Shown piece by piece: positions 28,184-36,623 of a stretch of 64,000 nt of DNA (positions within the stretch are counted from its first letter, which is position 1; each line of letters begins with the position of its first letter). The notes under the pieces were generated by a model that was not told the DNA's origin, ran no database searches, and saw nothing but the letters and a program-made list of their open reading frames with translations. The translations under genes and the position numbers were made by a program. This DNA comes from Micromonospora rosaria. GTDB lineage: Bacteria; Actinomycetota; Actinomycetes; Mycobacteriales; Micromonosporaceae. The stretch spans positions 1-64,000 of the forward strand of contig NZ_LRQV01000020.1 in assembly GCF_001567585.1 (NCBI RefSeq), written 5' to 3'.

Positions 28184-29028
28184 GCGTGTCCGATCATCCG
28201 CAGGTAGATGTCCTCCAGGGTGGGCCGGGTGACGGTCAGGCCGGGCACCTCGCCGCCGAAGCGCGCGGCCAGTTCGGCGACCAGCGCCGTCGGCGTCGCG
28301 GTCTGCGTGCTCTGCGCCGACCCGTCCGGGGTACGCCAGGAGACGGTGGCCTTCGCCTGGTGCCGGTTGCCCAGCTCGTTCGGCGGGGCCACCTCGATCA
28401 CCCGGCCGGCGGCGATCACCCCGACCCGGTCGGCCAGGGACTCGGCTTCGTCCAGGTAGTGGGTGGTGAGCAGGATGGTGGTACCGGCGGCGGCCAGGTC
28501 CCGGATCAGCTCCCAGAACTCCCGCCGCGCCTCCGGGTCGAAACCGGTGGTGGGCTCGTCGAGGAAGAGCAGGTCGGGGCGGCCGATGATGCCCAGCGCC
28601 ACGTCCAGGCGGCGCTTCTGCCCGCCGGAGAGGGTGTGCGTCCGGGCCCGCTTCTTCGCGCCCAGCCCCACCCGTTCGACGACCTTGTCCGGGTCGTCGG
28701 CGTCGGCGTAGAACCCGGCGAAGTGGCGGACCACCTCGCCGACGGTCAGCTCGTCGAACTCGCCGGTGCCCTGAAGCACGATGCCGACCCGGGAGCGCCA
28801 GTCCGGGCCGGGTCGGGCCGGGTCGGCGCCGAGCACCGTCACCTCACCGGCGTCGCGCTGCCGGTACCCCTCCAGGATCTCCACCGTGGTGGTCTTGCCC
28901 GCGCCGTTCGGGCCGAGCAGGGCGAACACCTCGCCGCGCCGGACCGCGAGGTCCACGCCGGCCACCGCGACGGTGTCGCCGTACGCCTTGCGCAGCCCAC
29001 GTACGGAGATCGCCAGCTCGTCGTCCAT
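28180..29028 (-). CDS. ABC transporter ATP-binding protein (DrrA-like)
   Basis: The 282-residue ATPase has Walker A (GPNGAGKTT), the Q-loop region (VGIVLQGTGEFDELT), the signature LSGGQKRR and Walker B (LLFLDEPTTGFD) with the switch His in TTHYLDEAE. A C-terminal extension of about 80 residues resembles the DrrA/CcmA regulatory tail. The ATG at 29028 lacks a Shine-Dalgarno; the message may be nearly leaderless. It forms a two-gene operon with the permease. Confidence 0.93.
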   Translation of the reverse strand: MDDELAISVRGLRKAYGDTVAVAGVDLAVRRGEVFALLGPNGAGKTTTVEILEGYRQRDAGEVTVLGADPARPGPDWRSRVGIVLQGTGEFDELTVGEVVRHFAGFYADADDPDKVVERVGLGAKKRARTHTLSGGQKRRLDVALGIIGRPDLLFLDEPTTGFDPEARREFWELIRDLAAAGTTILLTTHYLDEAESLADRVGVIAAGRVIEVAPPNELGNRHQAKATVSWRTPDGSAQSTQTATPTALVAELAARFGGEVPGLTVTRPTLEDIYLRMIGHA

Positions 29029-29094
29029 GCGGTCAAGTGTGCGTCCTGGATTCCGCCCGACGGGCCCCGGGGTGCCGCCCGTCACCCGGCCCGG

Positions 29095-29153
29095 GTGAAA
29101 GGAAGGGCCCCCTGTCAACGCCCCACGGTGGAGAAGGGCCCCTTCCTCACACC
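29095..29153 (-). repeat. Double-palindrome element, copy 4 (diverged)
   Basis: GTGAAAGGAAGGGCCCCCTG, then TCAACGCCCCACGG, then GAGAAGGGCCCC and TTCCTCACACC. It has more substitutions than the other copies (TCAACG for TTAACG). It lies 3' of the DUF1540 gene and 5' of the ABC ATPase gene, both on the minus strand, so it is not at a convergent junction. Confidence 0.78.
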
Positions 29154-29196
29154 TCAACCCGGGGGAGCCGGCGCGGGCGGGGGCGCGGGCGGGTGG

Positions 29197-29493
29197 TCAG
29201 CGGCTGCGGTACGTCATGCAGTCGGCGCGGTCGTTGTCCGGGCCGACCCGGATCGTCGGCGCGTGGCACTCCAGGTTCGAGTTGTGGACGCAGTCCGCCC
29301 GCTGGCACGCGCCGACCTGGGCGACCAGCGTCTCGGTTCCGCCCCGGACCGGCATCTCGACGAAGGTGTGACAGTGGGCGTGGTCGGCGCTGCCGATGGT
29401 GATGGCGAAGGCGTGGCAGTCGTTGGTGTGGTTGTAGGCGCAGGAGGCGACGACGCACTCCTGGACCCGGGGCATCTCGATCGACGCGGTCAT
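29197..29493 (-). CDS. Tandem DUF1540 cysteine-rich protein
   Basis: The 98-residue protein is two DUF1540 modules in tandem. The first runs from CVVASCAYNHTNDCHAF to HCHTF and the second from CQRADCVHNSNLECHAP to DCMTY. Each has the Cx4CxxNxxxxCxAxxIxVG pattern plus a later Cys, probably binding a metal. Function is unknown. The ATG has GGAGGAG about 6 nt upstream. A TACAGT -10 box (29521-29526, minus strand) lies 27 nt upstream of the start codon. Confidence 0.88.
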   Translation of the reverse strand: MTASIEMPRVQECVVASCAYNHTNDCHAFAITIGSADHAHCHTFVEMPVRGGTETLVAQVGACQRADCVHNSNLECHAPTIRVGPDNDRADCMTYRSR

Positions 29494-29520
29494 CTCGGGC
29501 TCCTCCGGTCTGCGAAACCC

Positions 29521-29526
29521 GACTGT
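29521..29526 (-). promoter_or_regulatory. -10 box of the DUF1540 gene
   Basis: On the minus strand TACAGT fits TAnnnT and stands 27 nt before the ATG. Immediately upstream is an unusually A-rich AGACAAAAG run. No confident -35. Confidence 0.4.
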
Positions 29527-29651
29527 AGGCTTTTGTCTCGTTCAGGCGTGCCGCGATCGGCCGGCCGTCCCCCGACCGGGGCGACGGTCACCCTCGCCGG
29601 GCGAGGGCCGGCTCGGGCGACGGTCACCTCCGGCCGGGGTGGCGGCCGTCG

Positions 29652-30599
29652 TCAGGCGGGGGCGTCGGTCGCGTCGGTGGCGAGCACCTCGGAGAGGGTG
29701 GCCGGGGTCAGCCCCCGCTCGGCCAGCCCGGCGAGGATGTGCGGCAGCGCCTCGTCGGTCATCGGCGCGTTCGCCTCGGTCACGTGCAGCACGATCACCG
29801 AGCCGGGCTGGACCGTGCTCAGCACCGCCCGCACGATCGGCCGCCACGCCTTCGCGAACGGGTCGCCGCTGATCACGTCCCCGTCGACCACGGTCACCCC
29901 GAGCGGGGCCAGCGCGTCCAACGCCGCCCGGTCGTGGCAGAGGCCGGGAAACCGGAAGTACCGGGTCTGCCGGCCGCCGTACGGCGCGATGACGTCGAAG
30001 GTACGGGCCGCGTCGGCGGTCAGCTCCCGCGCCGGCAGGTGCGGAAGCCCGTAGCAGTCCGGCACGAAGGCGTGGTGGGCGTACGTGTGGTTCGCCAGCT
30101 CGAAGCGGGGGTTGCCGGCCAGCCGGCGGGTCACCTCCGGGTACTCCTCGACCCACTTGCCGGTGAGGAAGAAGGTCGCCGGCACCTGCTCCCGTTCCAG
30201 CAGGTCGACGATGGTGAGGTTGGCGTACGACCGGACCGCGCCACTGCGGAGCTGGTACCGCATCGCGTCGGTCATGTCCGCGTCGAAGGTGAGCGCCACC
30301 AGGTTGCCCCGGCGGGGCCCGTGGTCGACCACCGGGGGCCGGCTGCCCGTACGGGTCGCGCCCGGCACCGTGCCGTCCGGTCCCGTACCGTCCGGTGTCG
30401 CCGGGCCGGAGCCGGTGGGTCCGGGCTGCGGCGACCCCGTCCGCGCGGGGTCGGCCGGGGTGCCCGAGCGGGTGGGCGGCGCGACGAACTCGGCCTGCGC
30501 GGGTTCCTGGGTCGGCGCCGTTGCGACGGCCAGCAGGGTGATCCCGGCCACGAGCGCGATGACCGCGCCGACGGAAAGGTGGGACTTCTTCACGGACAC
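29652..30599 (-). CDS. Secreted polysaccharide deacetylase (NodB/CE4)
   Basis: The 315-residue protein has a signal-anchor helix (about residues 9-27), a Pro/Thr/Gly-rich linker of about 65 residues, then a NodB domain. The metal-binding motifs are TFDAD (normally TFDDG) and HTYAHH; the RFPGLCHD motif and a late LHVTEAN motif also fit. The His-Asp pattern supports an active peptidoglycan or chitin deacetylase. The start is GTG at 30599 or the GTG two codons later; neither has a strong ribosome-binding site. Confidence 0.88.
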   Translation of the reverse strand: MSVKKSHLSVGAVIALVAGITLLAVATAPTQEPAQAEFVAPPTRSGTPADPARTGSPQPGPTGSGPATPDGTGPDGTVPGATRTGSRPPVVDHGPRRGNLVALTFDADMTDAMRYQLRSGAVRSYANLTIVDLLEREQVPATFFLTGKWVEEYPEVTRRLAGNPRFELANHTYAHHAFVPDCYGLPHLPARELTADAARTFDVIAPYGGRQTRYFRFPGLCHDRAALDALAPLGVTVVDGDVISGDPFAKAWRPIVRAVLSTVQPGSVIVLHVTEANAPMTDEALPHILAGLAERGLTPATLSEVLATDATDAPA

Positions 30600-30686
30600 G
30601 GGGGAGATGATGGCAGCGCCCCCGGGCCCGCCGCTGCCCCCGGTCGGCCCGGAATCCCGGCCGGCAGGGCCTGCCGCCCGGTCGTC

Positions 30687-30770
30687 CGGTCAGCCGGGCA
30701 GGTCGGGGGTGTCGGCGGTGCGGCGGTCGGTCAGCCGGGCAGGTCGGCGGTGCGGGCGGCACGGCGGTCG
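30687..30770. repeat. 41-bp tandem duplication at the end of the DUF4126 gene
   Basis: CGGTCAGCCGGGCAGGTCGG occurs at 30687-30706 and again at 30728-30747, a period of 41 bp, with similar GGTGCGG-rich sequence after each. The second copy includes the TGA stop (30731-30733, minus strand) and last codons of the DUF4126 gene. Confidence 0.65.
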
Positions 30771-31351
30771 CGGCGGCGGTGCGTCCGGCGGCGCACCAGC
30801 CAGAACGCGGCGAGCACCAGAGCGAGCAGGAAGACCAGGACCAGCACGGGCAGCAGGATCGCCACCAGGGACATCAGCACGCTGGTGGCGTCCTCGGCGG
30901 TGCTGGCCACCGGCGCGCCCACCCCGGCCGTGGCCGCGTTGATCACCGGACGGACGGCGGACTTGAGCAGGTGCACCCCGAGGGCGAGCACCACCCCGAC
31001 GACCACCGGCACCCACTCGTTGGACGCGAAGAAGCTGCCGGGATCGCTGACGGTCACCGTCTCGGAGCCGGCCCCGGCACCGAACGCGAGCCCTCCGGCC
31101 GTCGGCCGTACCACCGTCTGCACCACGTCGTTGACGTGGTCGACGACGGGCACCTTGTCGGCGACGAGTTCGACCGCGAGCAGCACCACCAGGATCGCGA
31201 TGACCCAGCCGTCGCCGAGCCACTGCCAGCCGGCCGGAAGCTGGATCACCTCGGTGTACCGGGCGAGCAGCCCCATCGAGAGCAGGGGAATGTAGGCGTT
31301 GAGCCCCGCCGAGGCGGCGAGGCCGGAGCCGGTCAGCACTTCGAGCACCAT
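30731..31351 (-). CDS. DUF4126 integral membrane protein
   Basis: The 206-residue product has four to five hydrophobic helices. The N-terminal [16 protein letters not shown] stretch and the [21 protein letters not shown] block are characteristic of DUF4126. The C-terminal 20 residues are very basic ([16 protein letters not shown]). Function is unknown. It is divergent from nucS, with 68 bp between start codons, and its 3' end lies in a duplicated sequence. Confidence 0.85.
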   Translation of the reverse strand: MVLEVLTGSGLAASAGLNAYIPLLSMGLLARYTEVIQLPAGWQWLGDGWVIAILVVLLAVELVADKVPVVDHVNDVVQTVVRPTAGGLAFGAGAGSETVTVSDPGSFFASNEWVPVVVGVVLALGVHLLKSAVRPVINAATAGVGAPVASTAEDATSVLMSLVAILLPVLVLVFLLALVLAAFWLVRRRTHRRRDRRAARTADLPG

Positions 31352-31407
31352 CTCAGGATCGCACCGGCACGCCAGTGCCGCTGATGGGCGGCGGGCCGGG
31401 GCTGGGC

Positions 31408-31413
31408 TACCCT
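31408..31413 (+). promoter_or_regulatory. -10 element of a probable leaderless nucS promoter
   Basis: TACCCT stands 6 nt before the GTG at 31420. There is no Shine-Dalgarno in the gap, so transcription and translation probably begin together. Confidence 0.45.
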
Positions 31414-31419
31414 CCTCGG

Positions 31420-32079
31420 GTGCGGTTGGTGATTGCGAAGTGCTCGGTGGACTATGTCGGACGGCTCTCGGCCCACCTGCCGCTGGCCACCCGCCTGTTG
31501 ATGGTCAAGGCGGACGGGTCGGTGTCGATCCACGCCGACGACCGGGCGTACAAGCCGTTGAACTGGATGAGCCCGCCCTGTCGGCTGGAGGAGGCCCCCG
31601 GCGTCTGGCGGGTGGTGAACAAGGCCGGCGAGGAGCTGCGGATCACCCTGGACGAGATCTTCCAGGACACCTCGTACGACCTGGGGGTGGACCCGGGGCT
31701 GCGCAAGGACGGGGTCGAGGCGCACCTGCAGGAGCTGCTCGCCGCCAACCCGGAGACCCTGGGCGAGGGGTACACCCTGGTCCGGCGGGAGTACATGACC
31801 GCGATCGGCCCGGTCGACCTGCTCTGCCGGGACGCCAACCAGGGCGCGGTCGCGGTCGAGGTGAAGCGGCGCGGCGAGATCGACGGCGTGGAGCAGCTCA
31901 CCCGCTACCTCGAACTGATGAACCGCGACCCGCTGCTCGCCCCGGTCAGCGGCGTCTTCGCCGCTCAGGAGATCAAGCCGCAGGCCCGGGTGCTCGCCAC
32001 CGACCGGGGCATCCGCTGTGTGGTGGTCGACTACGACAAGCTGCGCGGCATCGAGCGCAACGAGCTGACCCTGTTCTGA
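31420..32079 (+). CDS. nucS: Mismatch-specific endonuclease NucS
   Basis: NucS (EndoMS) cuts both strands at certain base mismatches and replaces MutS/MutL in most actinobacteria. The 219-residue product has the N-terminal DNA-binding/dimer domain and the PD-(D/E)xK-like nuclease core with D133 and E147-V-K149 ([13 protein letters not shown]). It ends RNELTLF, the expected sliding-clamp contact peptide. I chose the GTG at 31420, where the homologous MRLVIA(K/R)CSVDY sequence begins, over an upstream ATG at 31375. Confidence 0.95.
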   Translation: MRLVIAKCSVDYVGRLSAHLPLATRLLMVKADGSVSIHADDRAYKPLNWMSPPCRLEEAPGVWRVVNKAGEELRITLDEIFQDTSYDLGVDPGLRKDGVEAHLQELLAANPETLGEGYTLVRREYMTAIGPVDLLCRDANQGAVAVEVKRRGEIDGVEQLTRYLELMNRDPLLAPVSGVFAAQEIKPQARVLATDRGIRCVVVDYDKLRGIERNELTLF

Positions 32080-32105
32080 CCGACGGGCCGTCTCCCCGGC
32101 CTGCG

Positions 32106-32164
32106 GTGTTAAGAAGGGGCCCCTGCTCTACCGGAAGCGTTAAGAGGGGGCCCTTCCTTACACC
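32106..32164 (+). repeat. Double-palindrome element, copy 5
   Basis: GTGTTAAGAAGGGGCCCC, core TGCTCTACCGGAAGCG, then TTAAGAGGGGGCCC and TTCCTTACACC. It ends at the base before the aldehyde dehydrogenase stop codon (32165-32167, minus strand) and is 26 nt past the nucS stop: a convergent junction. It is nearly identical to copies 2 and 3b. Confidence 0.87.
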
Positions 32165-33661
32165 TCAGCGGCCGTACATGGCCTTGGCGACCTTGACCAG
32201 GCGGGCCACGTCGGCGTCGGAGCGTTCGAAGGTCATCGCGGGCAGCAGGGAGCGGGCCCGGCGGCGGGTGATCGACTTGGCCCGGCCGAACTCGCGGAGC
32301 CCGTCCTCGCCGTGGATCCGCCCGAACCCCGACTCGCCGGTACCGCCGAAGGGCAGGGTGGCCATCCCGGCGAAGGAGAGCACCGAGTTCACCGAGGCCA
32401 TCCCCGAGCGCAGCCGCCGGGCGATGGCGACCGCCCGCCGCCGCCCGAACACCGCGCCGCCCAGGCCGTACGGCAGGGCGTTGGCCCGCGCGAGCGCCTC
32501 GTCGGCGTCGCGGACCCGGTTGATGGTCAGCGTCGGGCCGAAGGTCTCCTCCCGGATGGCCGCCGCGTCCTCCGGTACGTCGACCAGCACGGTGGGCCGG
32601 ACGTACGGCGGCTGCACCGCGTCCGCCCCGCCGAGCACCGCCCGGCCGCCCCGGGCCAGCGCGTCGTCGATGTGCCGCCGGATCACGTCGAGCTGGGACG
32701 GCATGGTGATCGGGCCGAGGTCGGCGGCGTCCGCCCCGACGGTCAGCCGGGCGGCCCGCTCGACGACCCGGTCGACGAAGGCGTCGAAGACCGGCTCGAC
32801 CACGTACACCCGCTCGATGCCGATGCAGGTCTGGCCGGCGTTGGTCAGCCCGCCCCAGACGCACGCCTCGGCCGCCGCGTCCAGGTCGGCGTCGGCGTCG
32901 ACGATCAGCGCGTCCTTGCCGCCGGCCTCCAGCAGGACCGGGGTGAGCGACTCGGCGCAGGCCGCCATCACCGTCCGGGCGGTCGCCGGGGAGCCGGTGA
33001 AGGCCAGCTTGTCGATGCCGGAGCGGCAGAGCGCGGCCCCGACGTCGCCGAGCCCGTGCACGGCGGTGAGGACCGGGTGCTCCGGCACCACCTCGGCGAA
33101 GCAGTCGACCAGCCACTGGCCGGCCACCGGGGTGTACTCGCTCGGCTTGAGCACCACCGCGTTCCCGGCGGCCAGCGCGTACGCGGCGGAGCCGACCGGG
33201 GTGAAGACGGGATAGTTCCACGGTCCGATCACCCCGACCACCCCGTACGGCTGGTACTCCAGGTGGCCGGCGAACTCGGCGAGGATCAGCCGGGACCGTA
33301 CCCGGCGGGGGCCCAGCACCCGGCGGGCGTTGCGGGCCGCCCAGTCGATGTGCTCGATGGCGCTGACGACCTCCACGACCGCGTCGGCGACCGGCTTGCC
33401 GCCCTCGGTGTGGATAAGGTCCGCGAGCTGCTCGATCCGCCGGGCCAGCAGCCCTCGCCAGCGCAGCAGCCGTTCCCGGCGTCCGGTGAAGCCGAGCCCG
33501 GCCCACCACTGCCCGGCGGCGCGGGCGGTCGCCACGGCCCGCTCGACGTCGGCGGGGCCGGCGACCGGCAGGCGTCCCGCCTCGACGCCGGTGGCCGGGT
33601 TGGTCGAGACGAGGTGGCCATCCTCTACCCTCGGAGCGCCCGGGACATGCACAGCCGTCAT
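32165..33661 (-). CDS. NAD(P)-dependent aldehyde dehydrogenase
   Basis: The 498-residue enzyme oxidises aldehydes to acids. The catalytic set is intact: N149 (GPWNYPVF), K172 (LKPSEYTP), E245 (LLEAGGKD) and nucleophile C279 (NAGQTCIGIERV). LPFGGTGESGFGR near the C-terminus is typical. The substrate is not clear; it resembles broad-range or succinate-semialdehyde-like members. TAGACT ends 6 nt before the ATG (33668-33673, minus strand), suggesting a leaderless message. Downstream is a palindromic element. Confidence 0.95.
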   Translation of the reverse strand: MTAVHVPGAPRVEDGHLVSTNPATGVEAGRLPVAGPADVERAVATARAAGQWWAGLGFTGRRERLLRWRGLLARRIEQLADLIHTEGGKPVADAVVEVVSAIEHIDWAARNARRVLGPRRVRSRLILAEFAGHLEYQPYGVVGVIGPWNYPVFTPVGSAAYALAAGNAVVLKPSEYTPVAGQWLVDCFAEVVPEHPVLTAVHGLGDVGAALCRSGIDKLAFTGSPATARTVMAACAESLTPVLLEAGGKDALIVDADADLDAAAEACVWGGLTNAGQTCIGIERVYVVEPVFDAFVDRVVERAARLTVGADAADLGPITMPSQLDVIRRHIDDALARGGRAVLGGADAVQPPYVRPTVLVDVPEDAAAIREETFGPTLTINRVRDADEALARANALPYGLGGAVFGRRRAVAIARRLRSGMASVNSVLSFAGMATLPFGGTGESGFGRIHGEDGLREFGRAKSITRRRARSLLPAMTFERSDADVARLVKVAKAMYGR

Positions 33662-33763
33662 GGCGGAAGTCTAGACCCGCTGATTACCCGCCGGTAGGCA
33701 CGTGACCTCCCGGGCGTCCGGCCGAAGCGGCGAACGGGAGATGACCGGCCGGCGTCGCCGAGA

Positions 33764-33793
33764 TGACCACTCAGTGGTGGATATCGATACTCT
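33764..33793 (+). promoter_or_regulatory. Promoter with overlapping 13-bp palindrome upstream of the FHA gene
   Basis: TGACCA (33764-33769) and TACTCT (33788-33793) form a -35/-10 pair with an 18-nt spacer. The perfect palindrome ACCACT-C-AGTGGT at 33766-33778 overlaps the -35 box, where a repressor could bind. It lies between the divergent aldehyde dehydrogenase and FHA genes. Confidence 0.5.
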
Positions 33794-33844
33794 CGGGTGG
33801 CAGGGTGATGCGGAGAGTGACCGGTGTGGGGAGGGCAGCCGTCC

Positions 33845-34291
33845 ATGGAGGACTATCCGGAGTTGTTGCCGCTGTTGACCGTGACCAGTGGACCGATGCG
33901 CGGTGCGAGCTTCCGGGTCCGCATCGGCCCGTTGGTGATCGGCCGGGCCCCGACCGCCGACGTGGTGGTCGACGATCCACATCTGAGCCGGCGACACGCC
34001 GCGGTCCGGCAGGCCGACGGCGGGGTGGCCCTGGTGGACCTCGGCTCCACCAACGGGACCTGGCTCAACGGCCGGCGGGTCAGCGGCGTGGAGCACCTCG
34101 CCGACGGGGACGTCATCCGGGCCGGCCGCACCGAGCTGCGGTACTTCGATCCCGGGCTGGCCCGGACCGACCCGGTCGGCCTGCGTATCGACGCGCTGCC
34201 GCGCGGCAAGCGGACGACGACCGTGCCGCTGCCGGCCGCCGTGCCCCGCTCCCGCCGCCCGCTCGACGGCGAGCTGGTCGAGGGTCGCTAG
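33845..34291 (+). CDS. FHA-domain protein
   Basis: This 148-residue protein is essentially one forkhead-associated domain (about residues 10-95), which binds phosphothreonine peptides. The key motifs are GRAPTADVVVDDPHLSRRHA and GSTNGTWLNG, with the conserved Gly-Arg, Ser-Arg-Arg-His and Asn-Gly. The C-terminal 45 residues are basic and Pro-rich. Partner kinases are not in the window. The ATG at 33845 is preferred; a GTG at 33824 is the in-frame alternative. Confidence 0.9.
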   Translation: MEDYPELLPLLTVTSGPMRGASFRVRIGPLVIGRAPTADVVVDDPHLSRRHAAVRQADGGVALVDLGSTNGTWLNGRRVSGVEHLADGDVIRAGRTELRYFDPGLARTDPVGLRIDALPRGKRTTTVPLPAAVPRSRRPLDGELVEGR

Positions 34292-34414
34292 CACCCGCCG
34301 GGCCACCCCCGCCTCCTCGCCTCCCGCCTCCTGGTCCGCCGCCGGGCCGCCGGGCCGCCCGACCTCCCGGCGTCCCGGCCTGCGGTCCGGGCGTGGCAGA
34401 CTCGCGCGCAGAAC

Positions 34415-34429
34415 CTGAGGGACCGTTAA
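34415..34429. promoter_or_regulatory. Operator-like motif upstream of the double-domain dehydrogenase
   Basis: CTGAGGGACCGTTAA is the reverse complement of TTAACGGTCCCTCAG, which matches the TTARCGRTYGTTCRG motif at 13 of 15 positions. It lies 31 bp before the GTG at 34461, close to a TAATCT -10 candidate (34427-34432). Confidence 0.45.
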
Positions 34430-34460
34430 TCTCGACGGTACGAGCGACAGGGAGGCCGTC

Positions 34461-36251
34461 GTGGCGCGCGACTTCGCCAGCGTGGGCGTGGTGGGACTGG
34501 GCACCATGGGTGCCGGCATCGTCGAGGTCTTCGCCCGCAACGGCGTGGACGTCGTCGCGGTGGAGATCACCGAGGCCGCGCTGGAGCGGGGCCGGGCCAA
34601 CCTGACCCGCTCCACCGACCGGGCGGTGGCCAAGGGCAAGCTCGCCGCCGCCGACCGGGACGCCCTGCACGGGCGGGTGCGCTTCGCCGTCGGGCTGGCC
34701 GCGCTGCACGCCGTCGACCTGGTGATCGAGGCCGTCCCCGAGCAGTTGGACCTCAAGCAGCGGCTCTTCGCCGAGCTGGACCGGGTCTGCAAGCCCGAGG
34801 CGATCCTCGCCACCAACACCTCCTCGCTGAGCGTCACCGAGATCTCCGTCGCCACCGGCCGGCCCAACCAGGTCGTCGGCATCCACTTCTTCAACCCCGC
34901 GCCGGTGATGAAGCTGGTCGAGGTGATCCGCACCGTGGTCACCTCGGCCGACGTGGTGGCCGACGTGGAGGCGCTCTGCGGCCGGCTGGGCAAGGTCGAC
35001 GTGACGATCAACGACCGGGCCGGGTTCATCGCCAACGCGCTGCTCTTCGGGTACCTCAACCACGCGGTCGGTATGTACGAGGCGAACTACGCCACCCGCG
35101 AGGACATCGACGCCGCCATGAAGCTCGGCTGCCGGCTGCCGATGGGTCCGCTCGCCCTGATGGACCTGATCGGCCTGGACACCGCGTACGAGATCCTGGA
35201 CACCATGTACCGGCGCGGCGGGCGGGACCGTCGGCACGCCCCGGCGCCGCTGCTCAAGCAGATGGTTACCGCGGGGCTGCTGGGCCGCAAGTCCGGCCGG
35301 GGCTTCTACACCTACGAGCGGCCGGGCTCCCCGGTGGTGACACCCGACGAGCGGGCCGCGCCCCCGGCGCCGGACGCCCCCGTCGAGGTCGCCCGGCCGG
35401 TCGCCACCATCGGCGTGGTCGGCTCCGGCACGATGGCCACCGGCATCGTCGAGGTCTGCGCCCGGGGCGGGTACGAGGTCGTCGCGGTGACCCGGGGCGC
35501 GGAGAAGTCCGCCCAGCTCCGCGAGGCGATCACGACCTCGCTGAACAAGGGCGTGGTCCGGGGCCGGCTGGGCGAGGACGAGCGGGACGCGGCGCTGGGC
35601 CGGATCACCTGGTCGGCAACCCTGGACCACCTCGCCGACGTGGACCTGGTGATCGAGGCCGTGGTCGAGGAGCTGAGCGTGAAGAAGGCGCTCTTCGCCA
35701 GCCTCGACGAGGTCTGCAAGCCCGGCGTCGTGCTGGCCACCACCACCTCCTCGCTGCCCGTGATCGACCTGGCGATGGCCACCGGCCGTCCGGCGGACGT
35801 GGTCGGGCTGCACTTCTTCAACCCCGCGCCGGCGATGGCGCTGGTCGAGGTGGTGCGGACCATCCGTACCTCGGGGGAGACCGTCGCCACCGCACGGGCG
35901 CTCTGCGCCGCGCTGGGCAAGACCGGGGTGGTCTGCGCGGACCGGTCCGGGTTCATCGTCAACGCGCTGCTCTTCCCGTACCTGAACGACGCGGTACGGA
36001 TGCTGGAGACGAACTACTCCACCACCGACGACATCGACCACGCGATGAAGCTCGGCTGCGGGTACCCGATGGGGCCGTTCGAGCTGCTCGACGTGGTCGG
36101 CCTGGACGTGGCGCTGGCCATCCAGCGGGAGCTGTACCGGGAGCTGCGGGAGCCGGGTTTCGCCCCGGCGCCCCTGCTGGAGCACCTGGTCACCGCCGGC
36201 TATTTGGGCCGCAAGACCGGTCGTGGGTTCCGCGACCACACCGGCCGCTGA
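34461..36251 (+). CDS. Duplicated-domain 3-hydroxyacyl-CoA dehydrogenase
   Basis: The 596-residue protein is two complete 3-hydroxyacyl-CoA dehydrogenase modules. Module 1 (about 1-290) has VVGLGTMGAGIVEV, HFFNPAPVMKLVEV and LGRKSGRGFYTY. After a Pro-rich linker (about 291-315), module 2 (about 316-596) has VVGSGTMATGIVEV, HFFNPAPAMALVEV and LGRKTGRGF. Both keep the NAD motif and the catalytic His, so both may be active. Similar fused proteins are known in Streptomyces. GGGAGG precedes the GTG start. A candidate operator shared with other acyl-CoA genes lies upstream. Confidence 0.93.
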   Translation: MARDFASVGVVGLGTMGAGIVEVFARNGVDVVAVEITEAALERGRANLTRSTDRAVAKGKLAAADRDALHGRVRFAVGLAALHAVDLVIEAVPEQLDLKQRLFAELDRVCKPEAILATNTSSLSVTEISVATGRPNQVVGIHFFNPAPVMKLVEVIRTVVTSADVVADVEALCGRLGKVDVTINDRAGFIANALLFGYLNHAVGMYEANYATREDIDAAMKLGCRLPMGPLALMDLIGLDTAYEILDTMYRRGGRDRRHAPAPLLKQMVTAGLLGRKSGRGFYTYERPGSPVVTPDERAAPPAPDAPVEVARPVATIGVVGSGTMATGIVEVCARGGYEVVAVTRGAEKSAQLREAITTSLNKGVVRGRLGEDERDAALGRITWSATLDHLADVDLVIEAVVEELSVKKALFASLDEVCKPGVVLATTTSSLPVIDLAMATGRPADVVGLHFFNPAPAMALVEVVRTIRTSGETVATARALCAALGKTGVVCADRSGFIVNALLFPYLNDAVRMLETNYSTTDDIDHAMKLGCGYPMGPFELLDVVGLDVALAIQRELYRELREPGFAPAPLLEHLVTAGYLGRKTGRGFRDHTGR

Positions 36252-36283
36252 GCGGGTCGGCTGGACCGTCACCGGACCGCCCG

Positions 36284-36289
36284 TACGCT
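36284..36289 (+). promoter_or_regulatory. -10 element of a probable leaderless promoter
   Basis: TACGCT ends 7 nt before the GTG at 36297, with TGGACC (36262-36267) as a weak -35 candidate 16 nt upstream. No Shine-Dalgarno is present. Confidence 0.5.
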
Positions 36290-36296
36290 GGACAAG

Positions 36297-36623
36297 GTGA
36301 GCCCCCGTCGCAACCGTCCCCGCCGGGACGACGCCGCGCACCTGGACCCCGAGCGGGTACGCCAGGGTGTGCCCTCGGTCCAGCAGTGGCGCGACGGCGA
36401 CTGGCAGGTACGCGGCGTCAGCGGCGGGGCGTCGGCCAAGACGTACCGCTGCCCCGGCTGTGACCAGGAGATCCGCCCCGGGGTGGCGCACGTGGTGGCC
36501 TGGCCCGCCGACGACCGGGGCGACCTGACCGACCGCCGCCACTGGCACAGCGGCTGCTGGCAGGCCCGGGACCGGCGCGGCCCGGCGCTGCACCGGGGCC
36601 GGGGCGCCCCCCGGCACGGCTGA
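36297..36623 (+). CDS. Small basic Cys-containing hypothetical protein
   Basis: The 108-residue protein has a basic N-terminus (MSPRRNRPRRDDAA), a central YRCPGCDQEIRPGVAHVV motif and RHWHSGCW further on. Two Cys, a later Cys and several His could form a treble-clef-like zinc site. Proteins with this pattern are common in actinobacteria and are sometimes labelled ATP/GTP-binding, for which I see no P-loop. Its 3' end, including the TGA stop, is part of a 40-bp tandem repeat. Confidence 0.8.
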   Translation: MSPRRNRPRRDDAAHLDPERVRQGVPSVQQWRDGDWQVRGVSGGASAKTYRCPGCDQEIRPGVAHVVAWPADDRGDLTDRRHWHSGCWQARDRRGPALHRGRGAPRHG

